Source: Lytechinus pictus (taxonomy: Eukaryota; Echinodermata; Echinoidea; Temnopleuroida; Toxopneustidae). Taken from it: 64,000 nucleotides of DNA. Positions 50,201 through 62,200 of this stretch are shown one piece after another; positions within the stretch are counted from its first letter, which is position 1; each line of letters starts with the position of its first letter. A program made the position numbers and the translations under genes. The DNA is taken from the NCBI RefSeq assembly GCF_037042905.1, contig NC_087257.1:17685001-17749000 (forward strand), read 5' to 3'. The notes under the pieces are model-generated. The model did no database searches. It worked only from the letters and a program-made list of their open reading frames with translations, and was not told the DNA's origin.

Positions 50201-53200
50201 CATATCATTAAACATTGCATAAAAAGTTCAAACTCATCAATATTTTAGCAGTCAGATGCATCAGCCTTATATAATTTCTCTTCAAGAACGAGATTGAAGA
50301 AATGCTCCCTGAATGATTAATTGGAATTCTTCGTTTAGAGCAAGAACGCGATCTTCATCGGCCCAGCGCCACCGTAGCTTGCGGCACTTCTTGACCCGAT
50401 ACTTGATCTATTATGAGCAGAGACAGCTAGGGGCAAGGCTCAAAATTTACAATTCCATGGCAGCAAACCATTTGGAAAATTGGTTAGAACTATATCCCAT
50501 TAACTCATAAAGCATGGCGACGAACGTTTATTTTTATTACAATTTCCAAAATAGGAATCCATGTTGCATAAAATCGTTGCTGTTTGGCTGATGTTGAAGT
50601 CAAGAGCGTTTCTATGGTAATGGTGACCTTTAAAAGGAGGTTAACATAGGCATTATTATGAATAGCTATTATCCATCATAATCCATGTTCTATCCAGGCT
50701 AATGCTAACCTTTTGTTTTCTGATTACTATTCAAAAATTGAACTGCCAATATGCAGTTCTTTTCCCTGTTCACATGTAAAAATTAATGAATAGTTTATTA
50801 ATCCCTTTTCAAATAATTGTGAAGGGTATTAATAAAGAGGGATTTTTCTTTCTACTACATGTACCTGGTTCTACTTACTTTTGGTACACGTACAACACCT
50901 AAAATGTACTCGTGTTCATAATCATCCTCTTTGAACTACATGTATATTTTTCTTGGATCTTTTTATTTTTTATAAAAAAAACATCAAGTTCCAGTTTACC
51001 AATGTATAACATGAAGAGAGTCACTGGCTTTATTTAAACCCATATTCAAAGATTTATGCCCTAATTAGAGAAAACATATTTCATTATACATGTACTTTTT
51101 CATTATGGTTAAATTTTTACCAAGATATAAGAGGAGCAAGATGGCAAATTAATCAATCATTTCTAATTGAGCTTCATGTATATTTCTCAAACTAATTATA
51201 TTTTGTGCACTGAGGTAATCCAAGCATTCCAGTTTTCATATGGCATAGTCATACGTCAAAATTTCAATTGGATTATCGTAGGAGATATTAAAGTAAAAGA
51301 AAAAGATTACACTCACATGCTTCGTTGTGATGTTATGACAAAAATCAAGAAGTTTATTTACAGGTGTATCAATCAATTTCTTTTCAATTTCAACATAATT
51401 TCCATGCACTACAAATTCAGCCTCACTGATAATGTTTTCTTAGAAATTGTTTTGATTTGGGGATAATTTATTTTTTCTGAAACAAAATGATTATCCTTTC
51501 TGCATTCATTTTCTCTCTGTCACGACCCCCCCCCCCCCCCTTCCTCTCTCTTTCTTTTTATTTTTCCTTCTCTGTGTACATTTCTATCTGTTGCATTTAT
51601 CCCACTTTCTGATGTTTTCATAGAATGTTCACATGTTCTCCTTTTATCATTTATCTTGGTCTTTTTAGAAGAAAAAAAGTCTGTAAACATTTACATGTAC
51701 ATGTATGTATGAATAAATGCACCAATTTGAAGAAAAACCCAAGATAAAAATCTGTGAGTTATATTGCTTTGCAAATCACACAGAATATATGTTAAATACA
51801 CATATTACATTCAGCTACTACATGTAGTAGTACTTATTATTGAAGAAAATGCCTCGACAATGTGAATTCAAGATCTGCCTGAAAACCTGTCATCGCTGTC
51901 CAGAGCCATTGTAAACAACTGAATCATGAAATTTGCCACAACCAAATCAATGGCCAGTAAAATCATTTAAGAAAATAAAAAAGAGAAAGCGGAAAAGCAG
52001 CAGACAAGTGCGAAAATGACGATAATGCAATCAAAAGCCTGAGCGAGGAGAACGCTCTCCAGCGAACCATACAGACATACTTCGCCCACTTCAACATAAT
52101 TTTTTCCCGACACACGTTAATAGCAGTCGTGAGTGGTGCCTGCACGGATGACATCCGAGACAGTATCTCGTGACTTTTGCCTCTGTACAGAGCAAATTTA
52201 TAGGCTTTTATGTCATCTCGTATTTCATGATTTCTCTGAGTTCTTTATAAATTGAGGGAATGGAGAGAACAACTCTGATTTAAGCTTGTTGAAACATTGG
52301 ATGATGTTGACTGCAACTGACAAGAAGATAAAATTTGGCTTCAGGGGGATGGGAAATATTATCCAGTGAGCGTGATCATTATCGAAAATGAAAATAATAT
52401 CAGACCCTAAACAAGCAGTAGCCCCGATCTCCAAGTTTCTCATTAAGTCTAGAAAGAAAGCATCCTGAGGCATGTTTTTTTTTCAGCAATATTTCATACT
52501 GTGTCTTTCTTTCGTTTTTTTTTTGGGGGGGGTTGATTACTTTATTATAATTTCCTGCTTTCCTAAGTTTGAACCTGAATTTCAAATGAAAGCTAAACCG
52601 TTACATCACATGAAGTATAAAGATCATCATTTTCACTACCCTTCATTGTAAACCATAATCATTATTCAATAATCAAGTGCTATTATAAAAGTATTAAAAA
52701 GTAATTATTCTTATGATTACGATTATTATTATGATTATTTGCCTAAAGGCTACCATACGGGCTAGGGAAAACACTGGGTTTATTCTGTAAAAAAAAAGGC
52801 AGGGGATAAAGCAGAATCAAATCTACAGTTAATTATGACCAATTTTAACCCTGGGGGAGGATAGAATTCCCACTACACTCTAAATTCCAAGGATTAAACA
52901 AATAAATCCAGATAGGCAGCAGATAGTGACCAGCCAAGTATTAGGTTTAGATTTAAACCTTGTTGATTTAAATATGAATCTAAAAGATTTGAATTTAAAT
53001 TTTTAGAGATTTAAAAGTTAATCCTTAAGAATCCTTGGACTTTAGAGTGTAACATTTGGTGCAAAGTGATTACCATCAGTATAATTATAAATTGTTTTAT
53101 CTGATTTATCATTTAATCATCATAAGAACCCTAATTATCATCATTATCATTATTATCATTACACAATACCATCATCATCAGAAATATCAAATTTTCAGAT

Positions 53201-56200
53201 ACAACAAGAATTGAACAAAGTCAAAGATCCATCTTTCCTTCACGTTTACTTCCCCCTCTTTCAACAATCTGTCAAAATTTGAAAATTTCTCTCTCTCTGT
53301 TATGCAATCCGTCTCTAACAATCACTCACTCTCTTTCTCTCTTCCTTTACATGTATTCTCAATCAACTAGACATCAGTTCAATTTCACAGATGACTTTTA
53401 AAAATTTCTACTTACCCCCTGTTGCGATATAAATTTTAGTGATGTTGTGGCCATAAAACGGAAACTGAAAAGGCAACCGGACCTCCTGAATATCAAACAT
53501 AAACATTGGAAATTTGTCATTAATGTTGTTTGAATGATGAAACAGTGAAAATTTGAAGATTGAATGCAAGTTATGACTTTACAACTGAGATCAATTTGGT
53601 AATTGATTGAATATAGATTTCTCACAAGACTCTTTATTGTGCATGGAGCTTATTCTCGCTCTTTTTTCTTTCTTTCCTTCTTTCTTTCCTTCCTTCCTTC
53701 CTTCCTTCTTTCTCTTTCTTTCTTTCTTTCCTTCCTTCCTTCCTTCCTTCCTTCCTTCCTTCCTTCCTTCCTTCCTTCCTTCCTTCCTTCCTTCCTTCCT
53801 TCCTTCCTTCCTTCCTTCCTTCCTTCCTTCCTTCCTTCCTTCCTTCCTTCCTTCCTTCCTTCCTTCCTTCCTTCCTTCCTTCCTTCCTTCCTTCCTTCCT
53901 TCCTTCCTTCCTTCCTTCCTTCCTTCCTTCCTTCCTTCCTTCCTTCCTTCCTTCCTTCCTTCCTTCCTTCCTTCCTTCCTTCTTTCTTTCTTTCCTTCCT
54001 TCCTTCCTTCCTTTCTTCCTTTCTTCCTTCCTTCCTTCCTTCTTTCTCTTTCTTTCTTTTTTCTTCGTTTCTTTTTCTTTTCTTCTTCCGTAAAAGTTCT
54101 TCTCCTTTCCCTCTTCTCCTCCTTTTTATTCTTCTTCCGTAAATAGTTTCAGTGATATAGGGCATTCTTCTACCTCCTTACCTTTCTTCTTCTTTTTCCT
54201 CCTCCTCCTTCATCTTTCTTCCTCTTTGTCCACTTCTTCTTTTCCTTTCTCATCTTTGTTTTATTTCTTCCTATTCTTTTCCCCCTTTATTTCTTGCATC
54301 CTTTCTTTCTTAATTCCTGTTTTGTGTGTGTGTGTGCCTTCTTCTTCATATTTGCTTCATAATTCTTCTTCCTCCTCCTCTCACTCTTCTCACTCATCTC
54401 CTCCATCTTTTCCCTTTCTAAAGGGGCTATCACAATCGCTCTCACGATCATTTGCGATCATTTGGTCACAATATATGTTGCACATAATCGCAACGGTTGT
54501 AAGCAGTCGCACCACCAATTGTGAAAGGGGATTTACAATGATCAATTGTTGTATTGATGAAATGACTAAAAACTTACCCCCGCTGTAAGATGGCTATTAG
54601 ATAGAGCATCATGAACATCTACTACAGTGTACGGACTACCCGTTTCAAGATTCTGAAAATATTCTCGACCATCAGAATAAAAATTTGATGTGTAGTAGTC
54701 ATGATTATCCTGTAGCATATAGAAATAAAAGAAGAAAAAAATTACATGCTTTAGATAAAATAACGTTGAATAAAAATTTGAAATCCTTTTGTGTGCCTTC
54801 TTCTTTATAAATTTTTGCTTCATAATTCAAGTGCCGTGGTGTAGTGGTTCTGACTCTTGCCTTGTAATCAGAGGGTCATGTGTTTGAATCCTAGCATCCT
54901 AGCATCCTTTGGCTAGGCGTCATTCCACACTTTGCCACTCTCTCCCAGCTAATAATTGGGTACCGGTAGGAAACAACCATCACTGTGGCTGGTCTAGCAA
55001 GTGTACATGCCTATTATTACAAGCTGCTAAAAAGCTATGAATCCAGTGAAGTGGTAATAATAATTGTGAAGCACTTTCAGCAGTCGTAGATTGACAAAGT
55101 GCTGTATAAAAGCCAATTATTATTTCACAGCCAATACTGTACATGAGGCTTGCCAGATCAGCCTTAGAAAGGCTATTCATCCCAACAATGATAAAGAAAA
55201 TTCAAACACTTGAGAATAAATGTGCTGATAAATTTATAGAAATAAGAAGTCAAAGAAAAATACAAATTTCAAGTTTCATTTATTTTCACAAGACAGATTT
55301 TATATCAGCCCGGACAATGTTATCAGTGTTATGCTTCTTTTCTTAGGATGGAATTTTAATATTAGGCAGTGATGCTGATGGAAAAACCAACTCTGAATTT
55401 GTATACATGTAGACATATCCAAAGTTAAATGGCAAGCGTCAAAGCCAAAATACAGGCACTTCTGCAAAGCTATTTTTATAGTTCAATGCACTCGTTTCTA
55501 TGCATGTATATGTATGGACAGCAGTATGGGCTTTATTTCATTATTCACAACTACATGTACTGTACTATAAAACAGACCCAATGGGGATCCATCTGTCAAC
55601 CAAAGTAAGTACTAACAAGGTCAGAAAGACGCTTCTAGTTGGGAGAATGAGATCGAATGAGCGATAAAGGCATCTACAGGGAGATAAAGAGGGAAGGAGA
55701 TGCGGTTTGAGCCTTGAGAAAATAACACGTCAAGACTGAACATGGACCGAAGATGGTCAGCGGAATTGATGAGGGAACAGAAGCGGCAGAAAGGGACGAG
55801 TTCACCGGGATTCAATATGTTGATATAGCTGCGCCATGGCAACCAAAAGCTGCTCAGCGTAATTAAATCTGAGCGAGACGAGACATCGAAGGTGATAAGG
55901 AGAGTGACGATCTGTCGTGACAGGCCTCGTCCACACAAAAGTACAACATTATACCCCTTTCATAAACCTATCCTCCAATTAGCCGCCTAATAGTAATGCG
56001 GATAATTCAATAAAAATTGCATTCACAAACTCCGAAAATTATCCGCATTATTTTTACGAGCGCCCGTCCTGAAAAAGGCGGATAATCGTCATCACAACTG
56101 GACATGCCCCCTCCCATGCGGTTGTGTTGGAAAAGGGTGACCTTGTGACCGCACCATGGCAATTATCCGCATTATTTGGAAATACGTTCATAAACTCAAA

Positions 56201-59200
56201 ATCTTGTCCCGATGCTGCTATTATGCGGATAATGGCAGCATCAAAATAATGCGGATAACTCTGGTCCTCCTCCGATTTTACGACCAAATTATGCTGCTAT
56301 TAGCCGCATAACTGGGTTTATGAAAGGGGTATTAGTGACCATTTTATCAAATAGCATCAAACATACTTTGTCATTATCTATTACTGGAGAACATGTACAG
56401 AGGTTCCTTTTCATTTCCAGTGTTCACGAACAACGATACACTGTCAGGTCAGTTTTAAAGTGGTACTCTACAATGTACATGTACTGTACATATAGGTTGA
56501 ACATTTGATCTGAATAAATGAAAGTTTACAGAAATCGGAGAAATGTATCCATAATGGATGAAAAATAATTAAGTTAAATAGGAAATTCAAATGAATAATT
56601 TTCTTGAAATACTTCTGTACAGGTATGTCATTTGTCATGATTGTCATCATGAACATGCAAGGAGAGAAAGATGTTCACACATTTTTCATGAAATAACCAT
56701 GATTCCATCATAAATGTAATTAAAATGAGAGGGGGAATGTCTATAGTATAAATGCAGATAAAAGGGTAACTCAAGACTCGGGCATTTGCTTGAAAATGAT
56801 GAATACTGTACCTCTCAAATATGGAAGTAAAATAAAGTGCCCTGAAATTGTTGGCTTGTACAGTACAGGTCAGTATTAAAGCCTTTTCTTGTTTAGTTTT
56901 ATGAAATCCACATTAATCATATTCCAAATTCATTACAATTATACGCAATGTGTTAAAGGGATATGCAAAAGTAAATTAGGCCATGTACTGTATGCATACA
57001 TGTATAATTTCTTTTATTCTACATTAAAATATATTTCAAGTACCAGATCAAATTAGAGAGAAAAAAAATCTGGGTGTTTTATTTGTTTTGCTTGTTTGAT
57101 TTTTTAAAGAACATAGGGTTTTCCCCCTATGGCTATGCCTACCTACATGGTCTGTAAACCCTTTCTAAAACTCTTTGAGCGAGCAGGAAAGTTCTACATT
57201 TTAGTACATTTTTTACTAGTAAAGCAGGATGTATGTATTCTAAATAGCATTGAATAATTTTTACTATTTTAATAATTATCAGTTAAATTCCCATTTTCAT
57301 TGTGAAAGAGGCAATGTGTTCTTTGCTTTCTACATCTTTGCAAAATAACCAAACAGGGTACATTCCCAAATACATGTACATTGAAATCACTTTGGAAACT
57401 AACAATTATTGTCTCCCCTTAAATTCCCAAAACAAGTGATTCCTTTTAGTATTTTAGGGGCAATATGTTTGCTTGCTACATTTTTGCACAATGACCAAGC
57501 AGGATATGTAGGCCTGACTCTGTATTATTGTGCACTGAACAGTGTCAATGGGGAAATCTTCTTCCCAAATATATGCACTTTTGTAATGCAAACCACACAA
57601 GCACATTGTAATTCCTGTACGAGTGAGTTATCACAAAGCATTATGCATGACTAACATTTTTTTTTTATATAAAATTTTGCAGAAAATCTTAGAACTTATA
57701 TTTTTTACATTTTTATACACAATCTACATGAATTCAAGAATGAGACTGTACATATCAATCAATTAAACACAACATTGCATACTACACTATAACATGTAGA
57801 CCTATTTCAAAATTTAATTTTCATGTACATGTAGATCTAAAATTGTAACTTTATCAATCTTTTTCTTTTTGTCTTCACAGCTTCACCATGTGTATGCTTC
57901 TTTAATATTCCCTATTAGGTGAATTTTGTTATTTATCTCATCTTCACGACCCTCTCCCTCCATGTGAACAGTCACCAAATTCTCTCCAAATAAAAAAGAC
58001 ATACCGGTACATGTATGATATGACAATAATCATGTAGTTTGTGCATGGTATATTTTTGTCTACTGATTCTATTCAAAGAAATTATCCATATATAGCATGA
58101 TACAGTAATAAATGCACCAATGGATGTGAAAAAATTAATGCTCTTTTGTATTCAGGATTTTTTAAAAACTTTTATGAAATTATATAAACCAAAGTAGGGG
58201 AGATCAAGGTTAGTTGGAACGCGGGGTAAGTTGAAACATTGTAATTTTCTTTAATGCCTTTAATTAAAAATTTATGCAATACTGCCCTCAATTTATTGCT
58301 ATTATCAACAGCCATCCACTATATTACAGACAACACATGTGCAACAAGCCTGGTGAAGTTAGAAAGGAATTTTTGTTTTTTCACCTTCTGAGTAATATTT
58401 TGCTCTTTCAATTTTTTTTTATTATCTCAGAGAAGTTAATAGATCAAGTTGGCCTGTTTGGGGGTATAATGGACACTTGGACCAAGCTACAAAATAAGGT
58501 TATTAATTTGCCATGGTGATTATTGATGAAGTCCCTTTTTTGTGCTGTAAGCTTATAAATGTAAGCTTATAAATGTCAAATGGGCATCTGGGGTTAGTTG
58601 GAACAAAATTGAAGGGGCTACTTGGAACATGTCCAACTTACCCCAAACATAATTATGAATAAAAACATTGGATATGAGAAAAAAATGTATACAGTATTTC
58701 ACACTCTTCTGAACATGTATTGTATACCATGCTTGTTTTGTTTCTCAGTCAGGTCTGAGTGTGCATTTAAGGCCTATTGTAGGCCCCTAATGCAATATCA
58801 ACTCTTATCACACTGGGGGGGGGGGGTCAATTTGAGCCCCCCCCCCTGGACAAATTTCGTCACTACGCCGTCGCGCAAAATTGCTCAAAAACGTGATTCC
58901 ATGTACAACCAAAAATCATATGTATGATTATTTTTACTTTTGTTGGTTCAAATGGACTTATTTTATGCTATAAAAAGAGTCCCTGACAAAGTTCATCGGA
59001 AAAAACAATAAAAAACAAAGGTTCGAAAAAACAAAGAAATGCAAATTTAAAAAACAAAAAATACATAAGAAATTATATTTTTTGGAATTTTTGGAATTTT
59101 TGGTGGATATTTGTTATAAAGGTAAAAATTTATACTCTCACCAAAAATTAGCATTCTACTAGCTTAATAAATAAAAGGCAAAAACATACCAAAAAAACAA

Positions 59201-62200
59201 ATTAAGGGCAAATTTCATATGCTTAAAGTTATTTGCATAATTAATTAATTAAAAAAATATAAAAAATTAATTTTTGTAATGTAAATTTTACATGAAATTG
59301 CTGATAGTACACTTAATTGCATGTAAAATCAAACGCACACAAATAAGCAGAATTCTACTACACAGTCGGCTTGCGTGAGTGGCTGTATAATGGAAAACAT
59401 AAAGTTCAACAAATCCACTTTTAATATTTTGAACTTGAAAAAAATAAAGCAAGTAATATTACGGTTGTAAGTAGTTGTAGTATAATTCTTAATTGACCAT
59501 GCAGTGTTCCAACTCACCCCATACCATGTTCCAACTTACCCCATACATGTATATGGGGTAAGTTGGAATGCTTTCAATGGTCTTGTTCAAGGTGGATTTT
59601 TTCAGTAACCATCATAGAGTTATGGAATGGATGTTATGGAATACATTTGAAGCCCAGATATGCTTCAAGCTGATATATTGTTTCTCAAATAAAAATCTAT
59701 TTGGATTTTACAGCCATTGTTGTCAAAAATGTTCCAACTAACCCCGATCTCCCCTACGTCATGTATACATACATAGTATATCACTCAGTGTACATTGGAA
59801 TAAACCTCAACAGCTAATCATATTAACCATTGTCAATGGGACAATCCGGTACCAAGCACGGTCTAGTAGACAATAACAGGATAGTGCTTCCATACATGTA
59901 CAGGTACATGTACATGTACCTATATACTCCAATGATTTAGTCTGTCAAAAGCTTTGAACTATTAGTTACTCCCATCCTTGTGACCCTTTCCCTCAATGTG
60001 AACAGGCACCAAATTTGCCCATTGTTTTTGGCAGGGGTCAATATTTCACAAGCTTGGGCTTCATTTGGTCCTAACCATTTTGTTATTAATATGCTTTGCA
60101 ATTGATTTATATCTTATATTGGTTTAATAAAATGAATTGAAATGAATTAAACTTTTGTGTTTACATTATTTAAAAATGTATACATTACTTTCTCAGCCAT
60201 CAAAAATCACTTAAATGTAAAAAGAACTAGTCTACATCATACTGTACATGTACTTGTGAGATGTTTTTTTAGGGTATAAAAGTGCTGATTTTAATAGTTT
60301 ATCGCATGAGAAATTACATGTACACTTTATAAATACTTCTTTAAAGATTCAATTACCGTAATTCCCCCTGATGCATTCTTGTCATATTTCTGAGGAAACT
60401 CATTCAAGCGGCATAAAATGAAAACTCATAACAAATTTTGACATTGACAGTTTTGACTTGCACTTACTAAGCATTGTTGAACTCAAGCATGAGACTGTAT
60501 TGACATTGTGAGTCATGCATGAAGGTACATACTGCCTATTAAACACCAAGACATTTCAAAAGATATACCCTCAAAATTTATACATCTCCATATACATCAT
60601 ATTCAACTTTGATTTCATTATGGGGTTGCATTAGATTTTTTTAAAAACATGTAAATTTCACCTTTCTATAAACTAATTGTAAGTTCAGTACCAGAAGGCT
60701 ACTTGTACATCTATATTTTACAGGGAGGACCTTGTTACAATCACTTGAAACTGTTTGTACGATTCAGATCATACAATTAAATTTTAAACAGGGTTAAGGC
60801 ATACATGAAAGCGGCCAATAAGAATCAAGATTCCCATGATAAAATAATGACAAAGTTTAATACCACAATTCGATTGCTTGAAATGATATGGATAAATGTC
60901 TTTCTGAAGATTCTGGCACCTAACTCTGTTATTTCAAATGTTATGGTCCACATCACATTAGGTTGTGAATATGAAAACCAATGCAATAGGTCAGCACTTG
61001 TAATTTAAAATCTGAAAATACTCAGAACATCAGAAAATGGGTAAAAATGAATGTATCCAAGATCTTCAAAGACATGAACTAATCTCCTCTACACACAAAA
61101 TCTTTTTTGAGATTCAGATTCGGATTAAAGTTTTAATCATTCAGCTTTCAAATTCAGTCTGAAACTATAAAACAAATATTGTGTGAAAGATGCAATATAA
61201 ATTACATGTATATCCAATTTATAAAAATTTACAATTCACATTTACTTCAATACAACCACTGAAAAACTAAAAACACTTTCTAAAACTTCTCAAGCATGGA
61301 ATTGTGCAAAATCATAAATTTTCAATAGACCTATTAAACTGAAAAAGGATAATAAATCAGATTATCACGTGTTTTTCAAGAGTAAACATGGAAATTCAAG
61401 TCAATGAAACTTTTAGGTTATTTCAAAAAAGAAAGTCTGCAACAAGTGACTGCAATGCACAGGAAAATGTTAATCCAGGGAATAATTTTCCTGGTATTGC
61501 ATCGCAATTTGCTCCACAATTTTGAAAGACTGCTATGCATAAAGACTTTTGTATAGCATATTTTTACATAGGACTGTACATTACTTAGTTGAGAGCTTTT
61601 CTCTTTTGACCAAAAATGCTATTCAAATTTATAAAGCAAAATTATTCCCTGTAATCTGCAAGAAGGGTGGGCAGTTTCCTGTAAACTATATTTCCTCCTC
61701 TGGTGCAAAAACTTGGACATAAAATGTACAAGCAGTACTGTGAAATACTCAGAAATTCCAAGGAATACTCGGATAGTGGAAACATAAGGGGAGAATTTTC
61801 ATAACCAAATATTCCACGATTTCCACCTACAACTGTTACAAGCTATTGAAATCCTTGCATCCGATTGGCTCAGAGCAAAATAAATTATCATCAGTGAAAA
61901 TCACTTTAGATGCTTCATGAAACTCCCATCCCCCATTGATAAGTACTTACTTCAATAGTAACAGTGTCAATAGGCATTTCAGTGGTGTTGGACGGTGTCT
62001 GTCGTCGGTATCTCATTGCAACGTTTGGGACATTTTCCTCTGTATTTACTTGTACATCTGCTATTAAGAGGTTCTTCCACCAAGCTCTATTCACTGATTT
62101 GTAGGCAGGCTGGTCATCTATAGAATAGTCAATTAATTATAGTTTAATACTTGTTAGTGTATTTAAAGTTATTCTGGTCTAGATTAAGGGGCTTTCACAA

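Larger units (their letters stand above)
36517..53415 (-). other. Intron 4 of PLXDC (16.9 kb)
   Basis: It joins phase 1 exon 4 to exon 5, and no further PLXDC exon is needed by the family alignment. It contains poly-C/G runs, the hAT-like element, the 944-bp element, the 670-bp purine tract and an unrecognised open frame, all listed separately. Stretches 36530-37730, 45000-47000, 47740-48870 and 49820-52870 are otherwise AT-rich without recognisable genes. Confidence 0.8.
53486..54577 (-). other. Intron 3 of PLXDC
   Basis: 1092 bases, mostly microsatellite: the TTCC tract, a degenerate CT-rich tail to about 54420 with a short (GT)n near 54324, and a 115-bp MITE at 54421-54534. Confidence 0.85.
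54710..61950 (-). other. Intron 2 of PLXDC
   Basis: 7241 bases. It contains a tRNA-type SINE (54829-55125), a Harbinger-like MITE (55952-56331) and a 1.56-kb TIR element (58194-59756). The stretches 56340-58190 and 59760-61950 are AT-rich with scattered ACATGTACATGT runs and no gene or structured repeat that I can recognise. Confidence 0.8.

Noticed and set aside
53603..54165. 179-codon LPSF-repeat frames and a GRKE-repeat frame on the other strand
   Set aside because: Pure translation of the (TTCC)n microsatellite in several frames.
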